64,000 nucleotides of DNA, from positions 744,001 to 808,000 of the forward strand of contig JAHLEZ010000005.1 in assembly GCA_020726505.1 (NCBI GenBank). The letters are read 5' to 3'. The stretch is from Leptodontidium sp. MPI-SDFR-AT-0119. Lineage: Eukaryota > Ascomycota > Leotiomycetes > Helotiales > Leptodontidiaceae. A program made the position numbers and the translations under genes. The first letter of the stretch is position 1; each line of letters opens with the position of its first letter. Below the pieces are notes generated by a model. The model searched no databases. It was not told the DNA's origin and saw only the letters and a program-made list of their open reading frames with translations. Below are positions 11,720 to 23,773 of the stretch, in pieces.

Positions 11720-12854
11720 CTGAACCCTCTATGATCGAGGGAAACCGACGGATATTAAGAATAGAAGTTTATGCTCGGATGGACTAGGATTTGGCTTGGT
11801 AGGGTGGGTTAGGAAGGGAAGGAAATACGTCTTTTCTCTACCTTGGCTGACTGGCTCTGGGTATGATATGGGATTATGGAATTGACATGCATTGGAACGG
11901 ATTGTAATGAATCGAGGGAAGAGTTGTATGAATACTAGGGAATATTGCGGTATGGGATTCGTATGTTTTGGAAGGCTTTTAATACCCAGCGTCAGAAGGA
12001 CGAGTTTTTACTTTATTTTGCTTTTGGTTTGCTTTGTTCTATCGGCCAGCAGGTAAATAGATTTAGAGGAGTGTTGATTCTTGCTATGAATGAATGAATG
12101 GATCGATCGATCGTATCTTCACTCCAGGTCACTGATCGAGGGTAATCTTATGAAGTGGATTGTGATTTGGCAGTGGGAATTATCTTTTCTACTTGTTATC
12201 TTCAGTTAGTTGAATCTAATTGAATGTCACTTGTTGGCTTTTGGGACATTGGAAAAAGAAACCTTAGTCATTGAAATATTGAGGGATAATCAACGAAATT
12301 TGAATGTCGACTTTGAGCTTCAATGTCCGAAATTATATCATTTTTGAAACTTCTGGTATATGGATTATCTCGTGTCTAGAAATTTGCATGTAGGCACCCT
12401 TTTCAATTGTGAGATATGGAAAGCTCCAAGCACATGCAAGATCCACGCTATTTCGAAGTGGGGGCTATCGCGATAAAAAAGAATATAAACGTTGCTGCAT
12501 CCTACCCTTCCCAACTTCTCAATCGTACAACACGGCCACGATTCTTGTACTTGACGACGATTCCCTGCCATCCAGCAGAAACACATTATATGTACCTTAC
12601 CATTCCTCCTTCTTAGGACTCGAGAAACGAAACGAGTCCAAAGTGGCGGTTCCCATCCAGCCAGCACTCACGATACCCATCTCCAATGATTCAATAACAC
12701 GAGTAAGATACCTGGACCTGCCTTACGCAGAGCCGCTGCTAGATCTCAAGAGCAGCGAGGACGATACGGGAGTTAGTTAGGAGGAAGGAGAAGGTCAAGG
12801 ACTCGGCGAAGTATTGGCAAAGCTTGGTTTTGCTCTTGGAGGAGTGGGAAAAAG
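11720..12854. other. intergenic between RNase H1 and antiporter
   Basis: About 1.1 kb. The first part is the RNase H1 3' region; it contains short simple-sequence tracts (GAATGAATGAATG then GATCGATCGATCG near 12085-12113). Open frames near 12409-12780 lack a convincing start or family features and are probably chance within the antiporter promoter. Confidence 0.5.
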
Positions 12855-14951
12855 ATGCCGACTCTTGCGATCACGAACTTCAATATCGTGTGTTCGGTCC
12901 TCGGGGGGTTCATTACGATTTTTGGCCTGGTGAGCTATTTGTTCAAGGAGAAGTTTTACCTCTCGGAAGCTTGTATGTGCTCCTTTCTTTTCGTTGGTGA
13001 TTGGACATTGGTGCTTCTTTATTGTTGAAGTTGAGATTGGAGATTGGAAGTGGGATATGGATTTGGATTTGGATTGGCTGACGAGAAGATCAACAGTAAT
13101 CTCCCTCCTCGCAGGCGTAACATTTTCTCCTCACGCGGCGGATTTCATCAGACCCCTCGACTACACCGGCTCCCAAGCAAACCTCAACGCCGTAACCCTC
13201 TACTTCAGCCGTCTGGTCCTGGGCGTACAACTCGTTCTCGCAGGCGTCCAGCTCCCAAGCCGATACCTACAGAAAGAATGGAAGGCCCTCGCTCTTCTCC
13301 TAGGGCCTATCATGACTTGCATGTGGCTGGTCAGCAGCCTCATCATCTGGGCTATGGTTCCTCATCTGCCATTTGTTCATGCCCTGGCTATCGCGGCTTG
13401 CGTGACGCCTACGGACCCGGTACTGTCGAATTCTATTGTCAAGGGCAAGTTTGCAGATAAGAACGTCCCGAAGGATCTACAGAAGATTATCGTGGCGGAG
13501 TCTGGGGCGAATGATGGGCTGGGATATCCGTTTTTGTTCGTGGCGTTGTACTTTATTAAGTATACGGGCCATGGGGGAGAGGGACAGGTACGTCGTGATA
13601 TCTTGAGGAGCTTGTTTGGAGGGCTATGCTGACTTTGAGAAGGATGGAGGAGCGGGAAAGGCCCTGGGGATGTGGTTTGGAGAGACTTGGGGATATACAA
13701 TCCTTCTGTCTTTGGTGTATGGGGCTGCTGTTGGATGGGTTGCCAAAGAGTTGTTGCATTGGGCTGAGGAGAAGAAGTTTGTGGACCGAGAGAGCTTCTT
13801 GGTCTTTGCTATCACGCTTGCACTGTTCATTGTGGGCACATGTGGTGAGTTGACTTCTGGGAGCCTTTCTCCTATCAAGTATATCAAACTTGGACTGACC
13901 CGAAACAGGTATGATCGGATCTGACGATGTCCTGGCTTGCTTCATTGCAGGAAACACCTTCACTTGGGACGATTGGTTTCGTCTGGAGACATTGGACGAT
14001 TCCCTGCAGCCCACCATCGACATGCTACTCAACTTGTCCATCTTCATCTGGTTCGGAGCTATTTGTCCTTGGGCTTCATTCGCAAACAACGATATCATCC
14101 CGATCTATCGTTTGATCTTCCTCGGGATATTGATTCTCCTTCTAAGGTCAGTAGCTGGCCTTCGCTGAGATGAAGATATTTACTTACTGTTTACAGACGT
14201 CTTCCAATTGTCTTTGCACTGCATAAATTCATCCATCAAATCGAGGAGAAGAGACAAGCTATCTTCGTAGGCTTCTTTGGTCCCATCGGTGTATCTGCAA
14301 TCTTCTACCTCTATATCAGTCTTGAGTTTCTCGAAACAATCACTGTGGATGGAGTCCAGAGGGAAGATGCCGAGCGGCTAGGTGAGACGATAATGATCGT
14401 GGTTTGGTTTCTAGCGATTTGCAGTATCGTAAGTTCCCCTCTCAAAACCCACCAAACGACAATGGCTATCTCGTAATGTGAGAACGGAGGATTAACGTTG
14501 AGATTCCCAGGTCGTCCACGGCCTTTCCATTCCCCTCGGCAAACTGGGCTTCTTCCTCCCACGCACCCTTTCACGAGCATTTACCTCCCAAGGCAACGAC
14601 GACGCGGGCCAATTCCCTATCGGTAACTTCTCACGATCGTCATCTGTAGGCGGTGTCCTGCGTGAGCGTCGCAAGAGACCTTCTGGTCAGTCTACGCCGA
14701 ATAATGGAGCCAATTCAACTGCTGCTGCGGCTTCGACGTCCACGAGACCGATCTTTAGAATTGGTGGGAAGGTTATTGCGGAGGGAAGTGGAAGTGGAAG
14801 TGGGACTGCTGGTCCGTCTGTTGTTGGTGAAGGCGGTTCTGGAGATCGGGATGCTAGGCCTAGTACGCCGCCTGCTGTTGCGTTGGAGAGAACTATTCGT
14901 TTTCCGGATGATGAGGAGAGAGAGAGGGAGAAAGTTCAGGCCTCGAATTGA
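12855..14951 (+). CDS. plasma-membrane Na+/H+ antiporter (NHA1/SOD2 type)
   Basis: Cation/proton antiporter of the fungal CPA1 group, exporting Na+ (and often K+). Six exons join in phase: 12855-12972, 13097-13587, 13643-13844 (13640 is an equally phased alternative start), 13909-14146, 14197-14428 and 14511-14951, about 573 aa. Splicing restores continuous family sequence at each junction, such as YLSEALISLLAGVTFSPH and GTCGMIGSDDVLACF. About a dozen membrane segments cover residues 1-430. Conserved features are CVTPTDPVLS, AESGANDG near 178 and the acidic pair in GSDDVLACFIAG. The C-terminal tail (about 430-573) is Ser/Gly/Arg-rich and cytosolic; it is short compared with the long tail of budding-yeast Nha1. 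Confidence 0.93.
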
Positions 14952-16337
14952 GGTGTCACCTGTGCATAGGAGAGAGGTGGAAACCTACACGACAAGTATA
15001 GAAGGTCTCCAGCTGAAGATTTGGGGTTTTTGAGGTGTTTGATTTCTGGTTCAAGTCATCTACCAGCTTGCACCATGTTGTATCGACGTACCATGTACCA
15101 TTGCATCTCGGGACCGAACATCTTCCAGAAATAGAGAGCCGCCTAACGGTCGAGGTGGAGTTGGATGCTGGATGAGCTGAGCTGAGCGAAGGTGAGGTAG
15201 GTACATAGATACATATACATAAAGCTAGATTGCGTAGCATACCTACATAGCTACCGTACCTTACTTTTTTCCACACGGCAGATTCTTCCGCTTCCTTATC
15301 TCCCTCCCGCCCTCTCCTATTCCCTACCCTAGGTTACTTCACTTAACTTAGCAAAACCTAACCAAGAATAGAAAATCCAATCCAACAAACCGCCCTCAGC
15401 AAAGTGCCAAAGCCGTAGAGCATATTCCCTCCTTACCCTATGCATGCGGTCTTGCATCCCCAACACACGCACGTACCCTGTTCGCTTCGCTTCAATAGGT
15501 AAGGTATGGACGGTAATGATGCAACTATGGGTGTGCCGATGCATATATGCATGTACGCAGGCATGCAGACAGGGTATTGTAACTGTAGGGGAGGGGAGGG
15601 GATATGTTCGGTTATCGTTTATCTTTCGTCTCCTATCTTTATCTTTTATGTTTTGGTCTTTATCGTCTGTCTTGCATCTTTATCTTCAAGGGATTGAGGG
15701 GTTATTGGAGGCACTATGTAACAGTGTCATTCATGCGAAGGTACCTAGGTATGGATGGTATGCTATGCACGCCATCCGTTACGGAATCCGGATTCGAAAG
15801 AGAGGGAACAGCTGGGGGGTAATCATTGGTTGATACAGGTAGGTACTGTACCCCTAGGTAAAGAGGCAGACAAGCAAGCGCCTCTTGGGGATTTTTTGAC
15901 GCCATGCTTACAGCTTACATCTGACATCTTTGCCTTACCAGATTTATTTTCCTCGGGTGCAGGTGCTTTCTGTTGTTGTTGTAGGCTGCAGGCCGCAGCA
16001 GCCGCAGCAGCGATTGCGGAGGTTTCCTGTGGGTGAGGTGTGGGTGAGGTGTCGCCACACTTGCCTGAGGTGGAGAAAGAGAGAGATGTTGAGGCGAATT
16101 TTGTCGGATGTGATGGTCCCTGGGGCCGGGTGGAGGAGGATGAGGTGGAGGAAGGGCGGGATGGATAGGAGGGGAGGCGTGTAGATTACTTCCTCATTGT
16201 TGATGACTTGCATGATTGGCGCAGAATGTTGCCATTTCTTAAGATTGGTATTTGCCATCAGTGTTTGTGATTGGTGAATATTGTTTACTTCGTGGACTTT
16301 CTTGCCGATGTTCGGTTCCCCGAAGTACTTACCGATC

Positions 16338-16579
16338 CGAGGCGGGCCGAATTCGTTTCTGGTGAAGCGAAGACTGTTGTTGCCCTTCCTCTCTTTACTA
16401 ATAAGATCCTGTTTAAAGTCTCTAAATTATTTCAGAACATTCATTGGCTTTAAGGAAGAGCCGAGCCCAGGTTTAGGCAAGCCTTAGTTTTATCTTCAAA
16501 GCAAAGTAAAATTATATCTTAGACCATAGGTAGTGACTCATGTCTGTCGCTTTACTGGAGACGAATTTGGCCAGCCTCG
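16338..16579 (+). mobile_element. MITE-like element, copy 1 (242 bp)
   Basis: Begins CGAGGCGGGCCGAATTCGTT and ends with the imperfect inverted match GACGAATTTGGCCAGCCTCG. It is flanked on both sides by ATC (16335-16337 and 16580-16582), a 3-bp target duplication. The interior shares the segment AAGAGCCGAGC...TTAGGCAAGC with copy 2. No coding capacity, so it is non-autonomous. Confidence 0.8.
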
Positions 16580-16692
16580 ATCGTCATTCATCACCATTCC
16601 CGCCATTCAAAATGTTACGAATGACCTCTACCTGCCTTATGTACCTACTTAACAGCTTATACTTAACTTTCGTACGAATCTAGAACCCCAAT

Positions 16693-16703
16693 GGCCCGCC
16701 TCG
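16693..16703 (+). repeat. solitary end resembling the MITE terminus
   Basis: GGCCCGCCTCG at this site matches the right terminal repeat of the MITE family. No matching left end with the same 3-bp flank (AGA) was found nearby. It may be a truncated copy or chance. Confidence 0.3.
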
Positions 16704-17117
16704 AGACGGCATCAGAACAGACTGACAGGTCCCAGAAGTCCAAATAGAATTTTCGTAGAATATCTTTTAGCTGCATTATTTCCGGTAGTGGGGGCAGATC
16801 AGAGCAGAGGTCTGGCTACTTGTCAAGCTCTCACTTTTCATCCGCACCTCTCAGAGTCTCGGGATAGGATGGTACGTAATTAGAATTATCGGAAGAGGTC
16901 AAGTCTGCGTGGGTGGTTTGCATGGCGTGGCATGCAGCCCTCTTTCTTGTTGATATTTCTCCGTTTGGGAAAAGCCCAGCCGTTTGTCTCCGTAGCGAGA
17001 GATATGCAGATGGAGGTTGGTAGATTGGCAGGTTAGCAAGGGAAGGAGGGTTTTGAAGGACCCAATGAGAATGATAGCAGGAGAAGAGTGCGTCTGTCTG
17101 CAGTGGAGAGATAAGAG

Positions 17118-17323
17118 CGAGGCGGGCCAAATTCGTTCTCTGCTTACTACTTAGGTATATCTATGAATGAGAGCCGGTTTGAAGTCACCAAACCATTTCA
17201 GGTCATTGACTTTAAGAAAGAGCCGAGCTCAGGCTTAGGCAAGCTATAGTTTTGATCTTTAAAGTGAATTGTATAAGTAGCAAAGTAACTTACTTCACTG
17301 GAAGACGAAATTGGCCTACCTCG
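17118..17323 (+). mobile_element. MITE-like element, copy 2 (206 bp)
   Basis: Begins CGAGGCGGGCCAAATTCGTT and ends GACGAAATTGGCCTACCTCG. It is flanked on both sides by GAG (17115-17117 and 17324-17326). It lies in the same orientation as copy 1, about 540 bp away. Its interior segment TGATCTTTAAAGTGAATTGT is also found, inverted, in copy 3. Confidence 0.8.
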
Positions 17324-17605
17324 GAGGGGGGATGCATGCGGGTTGAGACGGATACGGGGTACTGCTGTACTCCAAGGAAGTTAAGGCGTTGTCAGCTATC
17401 TTTTCTATTGATAATTCGATCGAGTACTGTAGGTAGCGGTTCTGATACGGAGAACTGACGTCTTGAGGAGGCGGCGGAGGAGGAGTTGGAAGTAGCAAAA
17501 CTGGAGACAGGTGCATGTAGTAGCGGCTCCTCTATCTGCACGTTTGGGGAACAACTTTCGCAATCCGTGTGGTGGTTGCAGGACAGGGAGCAGGGAGTGG
17601 AGGCA

Positions 17606-17625
17606 GGGCAGGGCAGGGCAGGGCA
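17606..17625. repeat. (GGGCA)4 microsatellite
   Basis: Four perfect GGGCA units in non-coding sequence just downstream of MITE copy 2. Confidence 0.85.
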
Positions 17626-19353
17626 GCTGTGGCTTGAGAGCAACACCTGATGGATTCGGAACTAATGCAGTCCTATTGAACTACTGCCAGGTAAGAAAAG
17701 TCAGACTCGAGCCGTTTTGTCGTGGGGTGTGTTGCCCGGGCGTGTTCTGAAGGATGTAGTAGTGCAGTTTGAATCTGGATGTGTAAAGGTAGGGCAAAAC
17801 GGCGAGGATTCCCGCGTGGCTGGATGCTAAGATCTTGAGTGTTCTTGGGGTGGCGAACCATCCTGATGTCTTGGCATGGGAGCTGGCCAATATGGAGGGG
17901 TAGAAGGGGAATGGGGGATGGCTGATCGGCACATTCAGGGACGGTGGTGTGCAGATGGATTGCGATATCGATGATGAAGTGTGGTGTGTTCGAGCGCCTT
18001 GGGTCGTGTGGAAGAGAGATTAACCAACAGGGGAATCTCAAAGCTCCATCTCGATCTGGGCAAAGAATACTCGCAGTAATCATGGAAATAAACGAGATCA
18101 TCTGGGAGGGAGGGTCGGCGAGTTTCGTGGGATAATGGAAATGGCAATACCTACCGTAGAGAGGCTTTTGCTGGGATGGGACCTGTATAGATGTCTGTCC
18201 CTTTCTTTGGTCCTGCGTCAATCCTGGCAGCATGGCAGCATGGCGGCTGGCAGTGGCAGTGGCAGTGGCAGGTAAAGGCCAAAGGCCTCGATCTCGATAT
18301 CCATGCTATCCCCCATCCATGCGTCTGCATTACGGTGAGGTGAGGGTGCAGGAGAGGCGTAATGGAAGGGGGAAGAGTAGGAGGCAGAAGGAGAAGAGTG
18401 GCAGCATCTCTTACCATCGCCATCGATGACTGGAGAGATTCGATCTTGGTTGTTGAGTTGGGATTGGAGGCTTTCATTGGCAGGGACTGACTGTGTGAGT
18501 GAAGTATTATATGTATGGATGGACGGATGGTGTGGATGATGGACGGAGTCGGGACACACAAAAAATCTAAACCTCCACTCATTTATACAACTCCATACAC
18601 TACACACATCAACGTTGAACCATAAACATTTTTGTTCTGTTTTATCTCCGCATTTTAGACATAGAACAGACGGTCAATACACACGGCTTCTTGAAACTTC
18701 CTCTCCTTGCCTTAATTCACTTACTTTCACTTGGTTCCCCTCACAACCTGGATTGCCCTTCCATTTCTCACCCGTCTGCACTACTACTACGACAGTCCAC
18801 CCAATCACAGCCTCCGCATCACAGAACAGAGATCCACCAACATTTGCTGGACCAGACCCAGCTCGCACCACACCGCACTCAGCCTGCTACTACGAATCGA
18901 CTCCACTCCGTGACCGACAAACTCGACCTCGTGAGTACCTTTAGGTAGAGCAGACAGACTGGAGTTGTAGCCTCAGGGTCAGAGCATTGCTGGCAAACAC
19001 AATCCATCGAACCGACGCCCTCAACACTCTCCAGGCCAGATCTCTCCCATCCCGTCCTCGTCATCACTCGACACAAATTCCGCAGCCAGCGGTGACGCCT
19101 GGAATCCGCCTCCTCGATCTTCTCCACGACTGCAAGAAAGAACCAGACCAGAATACCAGCATGCGTTCGTGAAGGGAGGAATACCTCGACAAGTGATTGC
19201 TCGCATATCGCGTCACTCGACCCGACATTCGAGGAAGGGGAAAATAATTCGAATTCCCAACACATCCTGTTCAATTTCTGCCGTGGTGCATCTGGAAGGC
19301 AATTTCTCCCAGACCTGCCAGGACGACTCCGACCTGCGCATTCAGAAAGGGTC

Positions 19354-22300
19354 ATGCCGACGACGACAGAGCCTGTCTACTCTGCGAGTTCGCCGCCCTT
19401 CATCTTCGATTCGGACATGTCAGGGCGAATCGACGCGGATCCCGACTTCGAGTTCTTCGATTCCAACCTCGAGGGTGTTAGCAGCCCAGGCTTTTTCCTA
19501 GCCGACGACCTTGCGACGGATAGCTCTCAGTTCCTTACGAATTTCGGTACTCCGAATCCTGCGACCCAGAAGAGCCCTCGCCCGGATCACAGCTCTCTGC
19601 TGGATACGAGGGTGCAACACTCGCTTTCTGCGCCTTCGACTGCATCTCCCGCGGGTTCGTACCAGGACTCCTCTTCGGAATCATCTGGATACAAGCGCAA
19701 ATCCAGCTCCGACTCTTCACGGTCAGCGCTGACTTCAACCGATATTATGATGGCCGATACAGATATGGGGGACTGGAAGGTGGAAGAGTCCATGCTGGGA
19801 AATGATGCATCAAATTATGGCGTTCTCGAAGGAACCATCAACCCTGCAGATATGAGCAACTTCGAATTCAGCGATAAGACGATGGAGAACGATTTTGACT
19901 TCGAAAGTGCTGCGAGCAGCCCGAGTCCGTTTGGAATTGGACCAGTGGATTCGCCAGAAATGCCAGTCATCAAGCAGGACACGCCAAGGAGACATTCGCC
20001 ATTATTGAAATCGAAATACATGCATCATGACAAGAGAAACTCAGTGAGTTTTGTTGGCAGAAGGCAATCGCAGATACTAACAACTTTTGTAGCAACATTC
20101 GGTTACCCAGTCTATGAACGGTCTTACAACTGCAGGATCCAGGGAAGCTTCCCCGCTTTCTGCAATGGTTACAAGCCAGGAGTCTTCGCCCTCCGCCTTC
20201 TTCAACAATTCGCCTTCTCCAGGCAATAATGTTGATTTCATGAATACACAAATGCTTGGTGGGCCAGTTCAGAACCCTGGCTGGGCGGCAGGTTTTGGGG
20301 GTTATCCAAACAATGGCTTACCCGGTATGCCACAAGGGCTCAATCCACAGCAAATGCCACCACGAATGGCTCCGCAACCACCTTTCCCCCATATGAGCCG
20401 TCCGTTCACACCTGTTATGACCCTCCACCCTACCCCTCTGAAGTCTCGTGTGGAGACCCAGATCCCTATCAAGATGACCCTCTTTCCCATGCCGGTTGGC
20501 ATCACCAAACTTCATCTACCAACCCACACGATCTCTAAGCCAAAGCTACTTGCGAAACCAACACCAGCTAGGTCGCCGGATACTCTGGAGCTGTACACGT
20601 CTCTGGTTTGTACTAGCGCGATGCAGAATCCGGAAGCTAGACGGCGTGCTTTCGAGCGAGCAGCTTCAGGAGAGCTTCCCACTACGGAGGAAGCTTCTCC
20701 AGGCGAGAGCGGATCTGATGAGGACGATGAGAACAAGCCATTGAATGGCGGAGATGTCAAAATCTGCGTTGGGTGCATAACACGAGAAAGAAAGCGTGCG
20801 GCACGTAAGAAGGTCAAGAAGGTTGAGGAAGAGGAATCCTGGCACAAGGACGAGGCGAAGCGTGTTATTGTCTTCAATACCCACGAGGTCAAGGAATGGC
20901 AGCCACCCTCGAGCCAGCCTCCTTCGGAAACCACTGGAGACCGACCAGAGCCTTTCGTGCCGGATGGTGCGATGCAAGTAGACGCTCCTATGCGTATTGC
21001 ATGCTATTGCCGACATCAGAACGAGAAACTTGGTTTCCAGGTTATCTTTACGATCAAAGATTATCAAGATCGTTTGATTGCTCAGGAGATAACCTCCTCC
21101 ATTATGATCACAGACGACCACAAGACACATAACTTGCCAACACTTACTACGCAGACATCAAATGGCTCAGATGGCCAGATGTTCTCGGGTTCTGGGACCT
21201 TCCCACCTGACCCTACCTTCGACATGTCTTCTGTCCCTCCGGCCAACCTTGGAACATTCCGTGTCTCTCATTCGAGTTCGGATTTGCAAAGCATGCAAAG
21301 CCAAAACTTCAGTATGCAGTTCCCTCCGCCACATAGCGCCACGACATCTTCTCTTGTCTCCCAAGCAACCTCGACAACTGCAACACCCCGTAATCTGTCC
21401 CGACAGACATCCCCATCCCTTTCTGCAGGCCCAATTTCGAAGAAGAGGAAGGCTAGTGGTTCAAGCAAGGTGCCTAGTGGGTTGGCTATGACCAGACTCG
21501 AGACTGGAGATATGGCCGGTGGACAAGGACCGCCAACTGGCTCTTTGAGCGCAAACAACTCTTCAGCACCATCTCCTTTTACACCAAACCTATCCGCCTT
21601 TTCTATTCCTGACCAACAATTCAACGCTGGAGCTACCACTATACCTAATATTCCCCAGCAATACAACACTGGCCCCCCCACCCCGAACAGCAATGACCAG
21701 GTCTTCTTTTCCAATAACAATAGATCACAATCGATGGACAACTTGGCTATGCATCAACTGTACTCTGCTCCTGCTTCAGCCCATCCAAGCAGAGTACCTA
21801 GCCCTAATGGCTTGAGAAATAACGTACAGGCTTATCAGCAACAAGCTCAGATTGCTCAAGCTGTTGCCAATGGCCTCTATGGTCTTCCATTGAACCTCAA
21901 TCCGCACAGACAGCCAACCATTCACAAGATGATTCCCAACGAAGGTCCAAAGGCTGGAGGCATCGAGGTTACTTGCCTGGGTAGTGGTTTCTGTCAAGGT
22001 CTGGAAGTCATGTTTGGAGATTCCAAGGCTACGACGACAACTTACTGGGGTGAGACATCTTTGGTCTGCTTGCTTCCACCTTCAGCTTTCGCTGGAACTG
22101 TTGCTGTCACTTTCAAACATCAACACCAACAACAGCAAATGCAACCATATCCTTCGCCTCCAGTACCTAAAAGCCAAACTTTCTTCAAGTACGTTGATGA
22201 TGATGAGCAACAAATCATCCGAACTGCGCTCTCCGTCCTTGGACACAAAATGACTGGCAAGATGGAAGATGTTCGTGACCTTGCTCGAAGAATCGTTGGA

Positions 22301-23773
22301 GATGGTCCTTCATCTTGGGGTGGATCAGCTGGTCCTTCACCAACTGGCGGGAATCACAACCAGAATGTCAATGGCTTCAACATGGCTACATTCGGTGTTG
22401 ATGTCGAAGCTACACTCCTGAAGTGCCTGGACCTGATCGATCTTGATGATAGTCCTAGACAGGCTAGACTCAATATGAGACGTGCATCTGGACAAACTAT
22501 GCTCCACCTTGCTTGCTCAATGGGTCTGCACCGATTCGTCGCCGCGTTACTGGCCCGTGGTGCCAACCCTGAACCACGAGATAAGGGTGGCTTTACACCA
22601 ATGCATTTCGCCGCTCTTCACAACCATCCACAAATCGTGAGGAGGCTGATGCTCAGCGGTGCTGATCCTACTATTCGAAGTCTTCAAGGCTACACTCCAT
22701 CCGACATGGCAACCTCTGAGGAAGTTCTCCGTGCTGCTCGCCGTATCGAACATCACACAAGGACTCGCAGTGGCTCGTCTTTGCGAAGCAGAACCAGCAG
22801 CGCCACATCTCTACGATCTGTCTGGGAACCTTCCTCGCCGCCTGCACCTGTTGACTTGGGCGAGGACAGTGATGACGATGACAACGAATATGAAGATGAG
22901 GATGCAGATGCGGCTCATGACGGAGCATTCTGGATGAAATCGAGACGACCAAGTGCACAAAAGCCTTCTAAGCACGAAGTTCCAGAAGTAAATGTCCCTG
23001 TCATGGAAATTGCAGGCGTTGTACCAGGAGGACTTGCATCACCTACCGCAGCAATGGCAGCATTCCGTGACCACATCGCTGCCCAAGTTCAGCAATTCCA
23101 GCAGACGATGCATTCCAACCTTCCAAATCTGCCTCAGATGCCTCGATTCGATATGATGAATCTTCCAGATTATCAAGCTTACCTTCAAACTGCTCCTATG
23201 GTTCGCAGGATCAGTAACCTGGTAGGCACCAACACAAATCGACCAGACAGTCCCAAGGAGCAGGATTACAGGTGGTGGGATCTCTTCTCTGGCGCTATTC
23301 CAGCTGCTCCGCCTGCTTATGAGGATATCTTCCCCCAAGAAGACGTTGACAAGAAACACGCATTGGCCATTCAAGCAGCAGCCGACACTGTAGCTGACAA
23401 CAAATGTGCCGAGATGTTCGATCAATCCGAGAGCTCAACCATGGCAGAGATCCGAGCTATGAAGCTCGAAACCGTCCGCATCGGCCAGAAACATGTCGTT
23501 ACGAGGGAGCAACAAGATCAGCTCCGTGCTAAACACGCGGAGAAAGTCAAGAGGCTTAGCCGCGACAGGAATCTCTTCTTTATTTGGGTATGTTTTTCTA
23601 TTCTATTTTAGTCGAAACTTTGCTAACAAGCACAGATTCCAATCCTCATCCTCATCATCCTCGCAATGCTCTTAAACCGCGTCCCGCAAGTATGGAGTGG
23701 TGCCTGGCATGTCGTCGATTCGATACGCAATCGCCAGATCATGCAACAAGGCCGCATCGTCGAGGAATTATGA
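19354..23773 (+). CDS. MGA2/SPT23-like membrane-anchored transcription factor
   Basis: Homologue of the yeast factors that sense membrane lipid packing and switch on the fatty-acid desaturase gene after being cut from the ER membrane by ubiquitin/proteasome processing (known for Mga2/Spt23). Exons 19354-20043, 20093-23587 and 23636-23773 give 1440 aa. In order: an acidic Ser-rich N-terminus; a conserved region with KICVGCITRERKRAARKK near 446 and IACYCRHQNEKLGFQV; low-complexity Ser/Asn/Gln linker; an IPT/TIG domain from about 836 (PNEGPKAGGIEVTCLGSGF); two ankyrin repeats from about 1030 (GQTMLHLACSMG, GGFTPMHFAALHNH); an acidic stretch; and one C-terminal membrane segment formed across the last splice junction (FFIW then IPILILIILAML, about 1392-1407). 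The last intron (23588-23635, 48 nt) sits inside that segment. The whole family architecture is present. Confidence 0.93.

Larger units (their letters stand above)
14952..19353. other. gene-free stretch with two MITE copies and MGA2-like gene leader
   Basis: About 4.4 kb. It holds two copies of the inverted-repeat element (16338-16579 and 17118-17323), a lone matching end near 16693-16703, and a (GGGCA)4 tract at 17606-17625. Several open frames up to ~190 codons (for example on the minus strand at 17673-18233) are Pro/His/Ser-rich and show no family features. The last ~750 bases are probably the promoter and leader of the MGA2-like gene. Confidence 0.6.

Noticed and set aside
17673..18233. 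186-codon minus-strand open frame
   Set aside because: Pro/His/Ser-rich, no recognised domain, no intron or neighbour support; likely chance in intergenic sequence.
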